From positions 1-7,292 of the forward strand of contig CAVQZD010000009.1 of assembly GCA_963718375.1 (NCBI GenBank): 7,292 nucleotides of DNA. The letters are read 5' to 3'. This document shows, piece by piece, positions 1-5,905 of this stretch (position 1 is its first letter; each line of letters begins with the position of its first letter). The notes below the pieces were generated by a model, which was not told the origin of the DNA, did no database searches, and saw nothing but the letters and a program-made list of their open reading frames with translations. A program made the position numbers and the translations under genes. Origin of the DNA: RBG-16-64-13 sp963718375. GTDB lineage: Bacteria > Actinomycetota > Thermoleophilia > RBG-16-64-13.

Positions 1-252
1 GGGGTCACCCAGCTTCTTGCCGGTGAGCTTCTCCAGAGCACGGAGATGGTCCTCCATCTCCTTCTCGAGCCCGTCGGGGTACTTGCCGTTTGCGGAATAG
101 TAGACACACGCGGCGGTGGTGACCGTGAAACCCTGCGGGACGGGTATCCCCAGGCCGGTCATCTCAGCGAGGTTGGCACCCTTGCCCCCCAAGAGAGGCT
201 TCATGGAGGCGTTGCCTTCGGAGAAATCGTACACGTACTTTGCCGGAGTCAT
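1..252 (-). CDS. ppdK: Pyruvate, phosphate dikinase, N-terminal part (partial, runs off the left edge)
   Basis: Cytoplasmic enzyme that interconverts pyruvate + ATP + Pi and phosphoenolpyruvate + AMP + PPi, a reversible step at the PEP/pyruvate node. Only the first 84 codons are present; the family is usually close to 880 residues. The translation begins MTPAKYVYDFSEGNA and continues with KPLLGGKGANLAEMTGLGIP and PQGFTVTT, the family's N-terminal nucleotide-binding start, with the Gly-rich GGKGANLAEM segment. The ATG at 252 is preceded by GGGAG nine bases upstream and matches the usual start of the family. The gene is downstream of, and codirectional with, the lipoprotein operon, separated by 131 bases that appear to contain its own promoter and a structured leader. 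Recognition is from family memory; the rest of the gene is outside the window. Confidence 0.96.
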   Translation of the reverse strand, partial: MTPAKYVYDFSEGNASMKPLLGGKGANLAEMTGLGIPVPQGFTVTTAACVYYSANGKYPDGLEKEMEDHLRALEKLTGKKLGDP

Positions 253-259
253 AAGTCCA

Positions 260-305
260 GGCTCCCTTCGAGACGACTAGAAGATGGGAGCCGGATATCG
301 CTCCC
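260..305 (-). promoter_or_regulatory. ppdK leader with mutually exclusive hairpins involving the RBS
   Basis: Three complementary segments lie in order on the minus-strand transcript: GGGAGC (305-300), GGCTCCC (292-286) and GGGAGCC (266-260). The third contains the Shine-Dalgarno sequence, seven bases before the ATG at 252. Segment 2 can pair with segment 1 (6 bp, 8-base loop), leaving the RBS free, or with segment 3 (7 bp, 19-base loop, optional inner UUC/GAA pairs), hiding it. The base pairing is visible directly; that it acts as a translational switch or 5' stabilising hairpin is inference. It matches no riboswitch class I know. Confidence 0.4.
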
Positions 306-316
306 AAAGACTTCGC

Positions 317-345
317 ATTTTAGCGAAGCTGTGTCCCGTTGGGAA
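317..345 (-). promoter_or_regulatory. Likely ppdK promoter with inverted repeat over the -10 box
   Basis: Read on the minus strand, TTCCCA (345-340) lies 17 bases from TAAAAT (322-317), giving four of six and five of six matches to the sigma-70 type consensus. The -10 box is flanked by a perfect 6-bp inverted repeat, GCTTCGC-side CTTCGC (328-323 read on minus) and GCGAAG (316-311), so the box is exactly at the centre of symmetry. Transcription would start near 310, giving a leader of about 58 bases. The repeat could be an operator; the same sequence followed by TCTTT could also act as a weak terminator for the lipoprotein operon. Confidence 0.5.
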
Positions 346-383
346 GCAGCCGACGCCTGTCCGCCAGTACGCGGTCGTCTCGC

Positions 384-1145
384 CTACGGCTCGAGTAGGT
401 CCTCGCCCGTCTCGGGATCGACGTTACCTGTATGGTATTCGACACCGGGGTTGTCTCGCACCACGCTCTTCATCTTCTCAGGATCGGCTATCAGCGGAAC
501 TCCCGAGCCGAAGCCCACCGGACTCTTGCCCACGTTGAACTCCACCCTGCGCAGCTTTGAGTACTCCCTGATGAAGTCCTCGGTTATGGGCACCCCCTCC
601 TGCGGGATGACGGTGAACTCGATTCCATCCTTCAACCACAGCAAGGCAGAGCCGTACACGTCTCCGGTCTCTTCATCACGGTCTTCGTGATAGTAGTAGA
701 CTTGACCGTCCAGCGTGATCTCCTGGACGCCCGTCAAGCCTGCCATGCTCGTCCTGGGTATAGCAAGGAGGGTGACCCCCGTCTGCGGCCTTTCACCCTC
801 GAACTCCATGCCCAACGTCCGCATCGAAGGGCCCACCGCGGCTCTTGTGAAGCGGAGTCCCGGTGGTAGCTCCTCGAACGTGTAGTAGTAGACGTAGCCG
901 TCCGCGTTCGCCATGAGAGCGTCGAGTTGTTCTACGCTTGCTACCTCCCAATGCGCCTGCGGGGGCGGATCACCCGGAAGGTCCCCCGTTTGTCCGGGCC
1001 CGTTCGCATCGGTACCTTGGACAGTCTGGGTCGTCGCCCCTCCGCCGTCGGGTAGGTCGGTGTTGTCATCCCCCGCTGTCGAGCACCCGGTAGCCAGGAC
1101 AACCGCGCAGGACCACACCAGAACGAGAGCACTTGCGCGCTTCAT
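384..1145 (-). CDS. Predicted lipoprotein of unknown function (downstream copy of a tandem pair)
   Basis: A 253-residue protein with a lipoprotein signal peptide: MKR, a hydrophobic stretch over residues 5-19, and lipobox LATGC with the lipidated cysteine at 21. Residues 22-68 are a low-complexity Thr/Gly/Asp/Pro linker. The folded part starts near 70 and holds DGYVYYYTFEELPPGL (82-97), VYYYHEDRDEETG (149-161), an LLWLKDG strand (168-174), and a conserved tail from 205 with VGFGSGVPLIADPEKMKS. The LPPGL / YYY / W.KDG pattern faintly recalls DUF4367-like domains of outward-facing lipoproteins; I could not confirm this. The start has a GGGGGGTGAG sequence just upstream and aligns with the start of its neighbour copy. 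It follows that copy by 119 bases, so it is either the last gene of the operon or partly independently expressed. No clear terminator follows it. Function unknown. Confidence 0.88.
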   Translation of the reverse strand: MKRASALVLVWSCAVVLATGCSTAGDDNTDLPDGGGATTQTVQGTDANGPGQTGDLPGDPPPQAHWEVASVEQLDALMANADGYVYYYTFEELPPGLRFTRAAVGPSMRTLGMEFEGERPQTGVTLLAIPRTSMAGLTGVQEITLDGQVYYYHEDRDEETGDVYGSALLWLKDGIEFTVIPQEGVPITEDFIREYSKLRRVEFNVGKSPVGFGSGVPLIADPEKMKSVVRDNPGVEYHTGNVDPETGEDLLEP

Positions 1146-1264
1146 CTCACCCCCCAGTGCAGATCTCGGGGCTTCCCCAGCAGGTGTGGGACCACCAGTC
1201 GCAGCATAGATACGTCACCGGTCGCGGCGGCTCGCCTTCCTGAAGTCAGTGGATGTCTTCTCGT

Positions 1265-2014
1265 CTAGGGCTCGAGCAGGTCGTCGCCCGTCTTTGGATC
1301 GGCCTTACCTGTACGGTATTTGATGCCGGGGTTCTCGCGCACCAAGCTCTTCATCTTCTCCGGATCGGCTATCAACGGGACGCCGGAACCGAAGCCCACG
1401 TACTCCTGCCCCTTATTGAACTCCACCTTGCGCAGCTTGGAGTATCTCCTGATGACCTCCTCGGTTATGGGCACCCCCGGATCGACCCAGAACTGCACTC
1501 CGTCTTTGAACCATATGAAGATCCCTCCCAAATAGGCTCCGGTCTCCTCATCATAGTCTTCGTGATAGTAGTAGACCTCGCCATCCAGAGTGACCACCTT
1601 GACGTCCCCCAGGTCATCAGGCTCTCCGCTCGCGGAGAACATCGCGAGGTGCACGAACCTACCACCCTCCCCCCTGAAGTCCAGAACGCATTCGTTCATC
1701 ACAGAGCGTGCCGCGGCCAGTTCCAATGGAAGTCCCGGAGGAAGGTCTTCAAACGTATAGTAGTAGACGTAGCCATCCGCGCTCGCCATGAGAATGTCGA
1801 AGTCTTCTAGACTGCTGGTGAACCAACCCCCCCGCTGCCCGACAGATAGAGCGGCCTCAGCGTCTCCGGACGCGTTCGCATCGGTACCTTGGACCGCGTC
1901 GGTCGTCGTCGCCGCGCCGTCGGATACGTGGGTGTCGTCTGCTGCTGTCGAGCACCCCGTAGCTAGGATGACTACACAGAACCACACCAGAACGAGAGTA
2001 CTTGCGCGCTTCAT
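1265..2014 (-). CDS. Predicted lipoprotein of unknown function (upstream copy of a tandem pair)
   Basis: A 249-residue paralogue of the next gene downstream, with the same plan: MKRAS start, hydrophobic core, lipobox LATGC with cysteine 21, a Thr/Ala/Asp linker, then a folded domain containing DGYVYYYTFEDLPPGL, EVYYYHEDYDEETG, IWFKDGVQF and the tail VGFGSGVPLIADPEKMKS. The signal peptide and C-terminal tail are almost identical between copies, while the linker and central segment (roughly residues 95-140) have diverged. An ATG two codons further upstream (2020) is one base from the AAGGAGG ribosome site and unlikely to be used; the ATG at 2014 has ideal 7-base spacing and matches the paralogue. 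The RBS overlaps the stop codon of the upstream protease gene, implying cotranscription and probably coupled translation. Expected on the outer face of the cytoplasmic membrane. No family assigned. Confidence 0.9.
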   Translation of the reverse strand: MKRASTLVLVWFCVVILATGCSTAADDTHVSDGAATTTDAVQGTDANASGDAEAALSVGQRGGWFTSSLEDFDILMASADGYVYYYTFEDLPPGLPLELAAARSVMNECVLDFRGEGGRFVHLAMFSASGEPDDLGDVKVVTLDGEVYYYHEDYDEETGAYLGGIFIWFKDGVQFWVDPGVPITEEVIRRYSKLRKVEFNKGQEYVGFGSGVPLIADPEKMKSLVRENPGIKYRTGKADPKTGDDLLEP

Positions 2015-2021
2015 TTGCATG

Positions 2022-2028
2022 CCTCCTT
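2022..2028 (-). promoter_or_regulatory. Consensus ribosome binding site overlapping the protease stop codon
   Basis: AAGGAGG read on the minus strand, seven bases before the ATG at 2014. Its first two bases are the last two of the TAA stop (2029-2027) of the metalloprotease gene. This decides the lipoprotein start in favour of 2014 over 2020 and suggests translational coupling. It is the only textbook Shine-Dalgarno in the operon; the other genes have G-run sites. Confidence 0.75.
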
Positions 2029-4048
2029 AGTGAAGAGTCCGGTTGGAGAGGATGGTTGCTTTGCAGCCGTCACACCACTGCCACCAACAGTCGATGTAGC
2101 CCCCCATGTCGTAGTACATAACGCAGTCGGGGCCTTCGCCCCAATAGTCCTCCCAGTCATGATCATCGGCCCAGTAGAGATGGCTCATCTCGTGGCGTGT
2201 AACCCTCCACAGGAGATTGGAGCTGTGTGGAGTCACTATGCATCTGTCGGCTCCATAGTCATAGGCCAGCCCTGCGGACTCACCGCCGAAGTCGGGGTCG
2301 TTCACGTACGCGCCAGTGAAGCATGTCAGCAGGTCGGCACCACTCGAGTACTTTGACCACGCGTTGTTCATCAGAACGTACCCGTTGGCGTGATAGTACC
2401 CGTGATTGTAACCGCAGTGCGGACACAAGCCGGTGTGGCTGCTGCTGCAGCTCGCGTAGGCGCAGCCATCACTCGGGGACGTCCAGGAGTCTGTCGCTAC
2501 CACGTTGAAGTCGATCCCATAGGTTGCCAGGAAGGCGTCGTCCGCTTGCTCGACAGCATTGTTGGCGGTCCAACCCCATGAGCTGCCCACGTATGATCGG
2601 AATCTCCCGTCGCAGGGCGCCTTGACCCGGACGTTCTCGATGCTGTAGTAAATGTGGAGTTCCGGCTGGTGCACTGAAGCGGAGTCTGAGGAGTAGAACC
2701 AGGCGGCCGCCGCCTCACTGGTGTTCCATTCACCGATGTCCTTGATGGTCCATCCATAGTTGGCCCACTCTCCGCTCAGCCATTTCTTAATGGGTTTGGT
2801 CGTGAACAACTGCCACCACCAACCCGGTCCATCCCAGTAGTTCACTGAGGTAGCGCTATCACTGTTGACATTGTTATCGAAGTATGGCGCATTCGCCCAG
2901 GTGACACTCTGAGATGACCAGCTCTCGGCGCAGGGATAGCCCTGGATAGCAGGATTGGGCCCGGAGCACTGTTCAAGGCGGATGATGCCGTGGTCGACCG
3001 CTGCGGCGGGTATGTCGACGTTGCTCAGGTCGAACCTGATGAGACTCCTTCTCCAGAAAGTGCCGCTGGGTTCGTAGCCCGTACGCAAGTAGGGATCAGT
3101 GTAGGAGTTGACTGCATCGGGATCCCCGGTGTCGATGTAGTTGTCAAAGGTGCGAGTACTGCCCTTGATGATCTCCAGGTCAGGATCTATCACGACCGGG
3201 AAGGCTCGCCCCGGATCCTCCAGATACTCGCGAGAGAGCGTCACCTTGAGTTGACAGCGCTTGCCCTGGCCGGAGAGGGAGTAAGTGACCTCCCCGCTGA
3301 CCTCTCGGGCCTCATCTACCGCGAGTGGGCTACCCAGACTGAACACCTCGTCATCCTTGGCGTCAACGAAACTGATGCGGCCGTCTACCTCCCGGGCTGT
3401 GACTCCTTTCATCTTCAAGTCGAACTCGAACTCGTTTTGAGCGGTCGATTTCTTTAGCACCAAATGCTCTCTGACCCCATTACCGTTCGCCTCATAGACG
3501 ACATCTACTCCCGGAAAGAGATCGAAGTAGGTGACACAGTTCTCGCTCATCGCCATGTCAGTCAGGGCCACACTGGCCGGAACAACACCCGCTGCCCCCG
3601 CAGACCCCTTCGCTCCCCGAGGACCGAAAGCCACTGACTTCCCCTCATACTCGACCAGGACCAGTTCCGGGACCCCGGCTTTGGCCCCCATCCGTACAGT
3701 GTGCGCGTTGGCCGCGTTGCGATACGCGAAGTCTGCACCGTCGACCCTCTTGGCATCGGCGACAGGACGGTTGTCTATCTCCTGCCACGCTCCTTGTGTG
3801 TCCTGGTAGTGCATCACGCTACCTTTGCTGACCCACTCGCGCTGGCCGGTATCCAGTGCGTAGGTCTTGGAGGTCGCGTCCCGGAGTTCGACGACTTCGC
3901 TCAGACGCTTGGGCTTTTCACCTGTCTGTGGTGCTTGGGATTCCTCTCTGCCGACCGCCGGTGCGTTGGCGACCCCGAGAAAGACCGCAAAGCCAATACA
4001 GGTTAGAGCGAGGAGACAAAGGAACGGGACTCTTGCGCGGACAGACAT
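2027..4048 (-). CDS. Secreted DNRLRE-type protein with C-terminal metzincin-like zinc metalloprotease domain
   Basis: A 673-residue exported protein, first gene of the operon. Residues 1-33 form a signal peptide (basic start, hydrophobic 8-27, ANA-type cleavage region). Residues about 45-290 resemble the N-terminal module of wall-associated and RHS-type proteins (GSVMHYQDTQGAWQEIDN; FPGVDVVYEANGNGVREHLVL; FPVVIDPD). Residues about 297-470 look like a DNRLRE-type beta-sandwich (DPYLRTGYEP, RRSLIRFDLSN, SVTWANAP). Residues about 475-673 are the protease: ADDAFLATYGIDFNV, then HEMSH at 619-623 with Glu620 as the likely catalytic base, Asp629 or His630 as a third zinc ligand, CVM with Met644 as a possible Met-turn, and CDGC at 659-662. 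The metzincin glycine at position 8 of the motif is Trp. The start has AGGGGGTG upstream. Probably acts outside the cell on proteins; the substrate is unknown. The family of the protease domain could not be named with certainty. Confidence 0.9.
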   Translation of the reverse strand: MSVRARVPFLCLLALTCIGFAVFLGVANAPAVGREESQAPQTGEKPKRLSEVVELRDATSKTYALDTGQREWVSKGSVMHYQDTQGAWQEIDNRPVADAKRVDGADFAYRNAANAHTVRMGAKAGVPELVLVEYEGKSVAFGPRGAKGSAGAAGVVPASVALTDMAMSENCVTYFDLFPGVDVVYEANGNGVREHLVLKKSTAQNEFEFDLKMKGVTAREVDGRISFVDAKDDEVFSLGSPLAVDEAREVSGEVTYSLSGQGKRCQLKVTLSREYLEDPGRAFPVVIDPDLEIIKGSTRTFDNYIDTGDPDAVNSYTDPYLRTGYEPSGTFWRRSLIRFDLSNVDIPAAAVDHGIIRLEQCSGPNPAIQGYPCAESWSSQSVTWANAPYFDNNVNSDSATSVNYWDGPGWWWQLFTTKPIKKWLSGEWANYGWTIKDIGEWNTSEAAAAWFYSSDSASVHQPELHIYYSIENVRVKAPCDGRFRSYVGSSWGWTANNAVEQADDAFLATYGIDFNVVATDSWTSPSDGCAYASCSSSHTGLCPHCGYNHGYYHANGYVLMNNAWSKYSSGADLLTCFTGAYVNDPDFGGESAGLAYDYGADRCIVTPHSSNLLWRVTRHEMSHLYWADDHDWEDYWGEGPDCVMYYDMGGYIDCWWQWCDGCKATILSNRTLH

Positions 4049-4269
4049 TCACTCACCCCCTGGGTCAACGTTCTCCAGAGGATACAAAGCCGCACCCATG
4101 AAGTCGCTCATACTTTGGTTGTACGTAGGCGCGCGTCTCGACGCTCACTTGGCCACCACGCCCTCCCTCATTCAGAGGTCCGCCGGTTCGCCTGTTGCGC
4201 CCATGTTTCATGGTGTTATGCTGGGGACTCACGGAAAAGCTGGCCACCAAAGCAGAAGGGGGGGTCCGA
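4049..4269. other. Divergent intergenic region between the protease operon and the radical SAM gene
   Basis: This 221-base region separates two divergently transcribed units and must hold promoters for both. The plus-strand promoter is listed separately. For the minus strand the best candidate I see is weak: GCGACT (4107-4102), 17 bases, TATCCT (4084-4079). A 12-base near-palindrome GCGTCTCGACGC (4133-4144) lies between the two and could be an operator. No convincing gene or structured RNA is visible. Confidence 0.4.
4195..4222 (+). promoter_or_regulatory. Promoter of the radical SAM gene
   Basis: TTGCGC (4195-4200), a 16-base spacer, and TATGCT (4217-4222) preceded by TG one base upstream (extended -10, TGT at 4214-4216). 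Predicted start near 4229 gives a leader of about 40 bases with an AAGGGGGGG ribosome site before the ATG at 4270. The TTG inside the -35 box could also open the reading frame, but it would lie upstream of the transcript start. Confidence 0.55.
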
Positions 4270-5754
4270 ATGCCCGAGCCAACACTGGAACGCGCTCGGG
4301 AGCGACGCGACTACGAACGGAGTGCCTCCATCGTCTCGGCGGCGCTCGGAGTAGTCGGCAGCTCAGATCTGGCCATGAGGGGCCTGGCCGCAGCTGTGAA
4401 GCGAGTGGTCAAGACCGACCAGCAGACCATGACTGCTGAGTGGCTGAAGAACTACGTAGCACCCGGCAAACCCGGCAATACCTTCTTCAAGAACGTCAGT
4501 CATCTTCATCCTAATGTACGTAAACGTTACGTTGCCGGGGTCATCGCCAACCTCTTCTACAGAGATCCTGAATACAGCGAGTCGCTCCTGAAGGAGAGAG
4601 GGGTAGCGTCACCCATCTGCATGCTGATCAGCCCCTCGATGCGCTGCAACCTCAAGTGCGTGGGTTGCTACGCCTCTGAGTACGCAAGCGAAGAAGAACT
4701 GTCCGAAGATCAAGTAGAAGACATCATCACCCAAGGAGAGGACATCGGGTGTCGGCTCTTCATCATGTTGGGCGGCGAGCCCTTCGTCTGGAGACCACTG
4801 CTCGATGTCGCCGAGCGGCACCACCAGTCGCAGTTCATGGTCTTCACCAACGGCACCATGATCAACGACCGCGTCGCCGACCGCATCGTGGAGCTGGGCA
4901 ACGTGTCGCCGGTGATAAGCATCGAGGGTTCGAGAGAGTCCACCGATGCCCGCCGGGGTTCAGGCACCTATGACCGCGTCATGGTGGCCATGGATCGTCT
5001 GCGCGAACGCGGTGCCTTCTTTGCCTACTCCTGCACGGGCACCAGCATGAACATCGACGAGATCATCTCCGACGAGTTCGCCGACCTCATGGTGGAGAAG
5101 GGCGCCTTCTACGGCTGGTACTTCTTGTACATGCCTGTGGGGCGTGACCCCGACCTCAAGCTCATGCCTAGTGCCGAGCAGCGCAAGCAGCTGCACGAGG
5201 GCATCCTGCACATCCGCGGCACCCGCCCGCTGCTGAGCGTGGACTTCTGGGGTGACGGCCCGCTCACCGGCGGATGCTTGTCCGCGGGACGCAAGTACCT
5301 GCACATCAACAACAAAGGCGATGTGGAGCCCTGCATCTTCGCCCACTTCGCGGCGGACAACATCAAGGAGAAGTCGCTGGTCGACTGCCTCTGCTCGGAC
5401 TTCTTCAGCGATCTTCGACGGTTGCAGCCCTACAGCCAGAACTTGATGAGACCGTGCCCCATCATCGACCATCCTGACGTGCTCAAGTATGCGGTCGAGC
5501 ACGGGGGGGCTTACCCGACCCACGACGGTGCGGAGAGCCTGTTCGATGAGCTCAAGCCCGGCCTGCACGAATACGCTGCCGCGGTGAAAGAAGTGATAGA
5601 CCGGGTGTGGGAGAACGACATGCCCTGGGTCCAGCAGTGGCTCACCACGGACCCGCAGTATCAAGAGGCCTTGAACAGACCCGGCGACGCTGTGGATATC
5701 CTCAAGATGGAGGCCGAGGCACGGGACGCCGACGCGGTGGGCGCCCGCGACTAG
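4270..5754 (+). CDS. Radical SAM protein with Cys-rich SPASM-like C-terminal region
   Basis: A 494-residue cytoplasmic iron-sulfur enzyme. Residues 1-115 form a helical N-terminal region including LHPNVRKRYVAG. The radical SAM core begins at MLISPSMRCNLKCVGC, with the CX3CX2C cluster ligands Cys126, Cys130 and Cys133, which bind the 4Fe-4S cluster that cleaves S-adenosylmethionine. GGEP (168-171) is the SAM-binding motif, followed by FTNGTMI (192-198) and ISIEGSRESTDARRG (217-230). The C-terminal part, GGCLSAGRKYLHINNKGDVEPC then RPCP, places Cys336, Cys355 and Cys396 (with Cys373 and Cys375) as candidate ligands for an auxiliary cluster, as in SPASM/twitch proteins. The overall pattern matches a family of uncharacterised radical SAM proteins I recall in clostridia and other anaerobes; substrate unknown. 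The ATG at 4270 is chosen because of the G-rich RBS seven bases upstream. Single-gene unit with its own promoter and terminator. Confidence 0.93.
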   Translation: MPEPTLERARERRDYERSASIVSAALGVVGSSDLAMRGLAAAVKRVVKTDQQTMTAEWLKNYVAPGKPGNTFFKNVSHLHPNVRKRYVAGVIANLFYRDPEYSESLLKERGVASPICMLISPSMRCNLKCVGCYASEYASEEELSEDQVEDIITQGEDIGCRLFIMLGGEPFVWRPLLDVAERHHQSQFMVFTNGTMINDRVADRIVELGNVSPVISIEGSRESTDARRGSGTYDRVMVAMDRLRERGAFFAYSCTGTSMNIDEIISDEFADLMVEKGAFYGWYFLYMPVGRDPDLKLMPSAEQRKQLHEGILHIRGTRPLLSVDFWGDGPLTGGCLSAGRKYLHINNKGDVEPCIFAHFAADNIKEKSLVDCLCSDFFSDLRRLQPYSQNLMRPCPIIDHPDVLKYAVEHGGAYPTHDGAESLFDELKPGLHEYAAAVKEVIDRVWENDMPWVQQWLTTDPQYQEALNRPGDAVDILKMEAEARDADAVGARD

Positions 5755-5776
5755 CGGGAGTCTGCACCGTCAGTGA

Positions 5777-5793
5777 CCGCGTCCCCGACGCGG
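5777..5793 (+). other. Short GC hairpin upstream of the terminator
   Basis: CCGCGTC and GACGCGG form a perfect 7-bp stem with a 3-base loop, between the radical SAM stop codon and the main terminator hairpin. It may strengthen termination or protect the 3' end. Confidence 0.4.
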
Positions 5794-5799
5794 GACTTG

Positions 5800-5835
5800 A
5801 ACGAAGAGGGCCGGGTCACCCCGGCCCTCTTCGTT
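5800..5835 (+). terminator. Strong rho-independent-type terminator after the radical SAM gene
   Basis: A perfect 16-bp inverted repeat, AACGAAGAGGGCCGGG (5800-5815) and its complement (5820-5835), with a TCAC loop. The A-rich foot and GTTT at the 3' side give a short U tract (weak). It lies 45 bases after the stop codon and just before the membrane-protein promoter, so it isolates the two plus-strand genes. Confidence 0.85.
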
Positions 5836-5864
5836 TGACCGGCCGCGGCCACCCATGATAGGGT
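5835..5864 (+). promoter_or_regulatory. Possible promoter of the membrane-protein gene
   Basis: TTGACC (5835-5840), an 18-base spacer and TAGGGT (5859-5864), a TANNNT-type -10 common in high-GC Gram-positives. The -35 touches the end of the terminator stem. Transcription would begin near 5871, downstream of the ATG at 5855, which argues for the TTG start at 5906. Confidence 0.4.
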
Positions 5865-5905
5865 CCTCAGCCGACAGCGAACCACACGATCTGGGGGGAT
5901 ACGCC

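Larger units (their letters stand above)
384..2014 (-). repeat. Tandem gene duplication of the lipoprotein
   Basis: The two lipoprotein genes are direct copies in the same orientation. DNA similarity is very high over the signal-peptide region (about 1075-1145 against 1945-2014), and a 22-base stretch in the linker is identical (1001-1022 and 1873-1894). The 3' parts covering the last 50 or so codons are also close. The middle is much less similar, with small insertions and deletions. Seen directly by comparison; percent identity was not computed. Confidence 0.85.

Noticed and set aside
46..690. 214-residue plus-strand open frame across ppdK and the second lipoprotein
   Set aside because: It runs through two well-supported minus-strand genes and has Ser/Arg/Pro-rich shadow composition with no motif.
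4195..4269. Upstream TTG start adding 25 residues to the radical SAM protein
   Set aside because: The TTG lies inside the predicted -35 box and has no ribosome site; the ATG at 4270 has a G-rich site at good spacing.
4960..5664. 234-residue open frame on the minus strand opposite the radical SAM gene
   Set aside because: Composition is typical of a high-GC shadow frame (Val/Leu/His/Arg rich) with no recognisable motif; the plus-strand gene is secure.
5777..5805. GGGACTTGAACG looks like the T-arm of a minus-strand tRNA gene
   Set aside because: The five bases before the TTCAAGT loop do not pair with those after it, no matching acceptor strand or anticodon arm is found in 5805-5870, and the region is better explained by two hairpins.
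5855..5905. ATG start of the membrane protein 17 codons further upstream
   Set aside because: No ribosome site precedes it and it falls before the predicted transcript start. It remains the main alternative if the promoter call is wrong.
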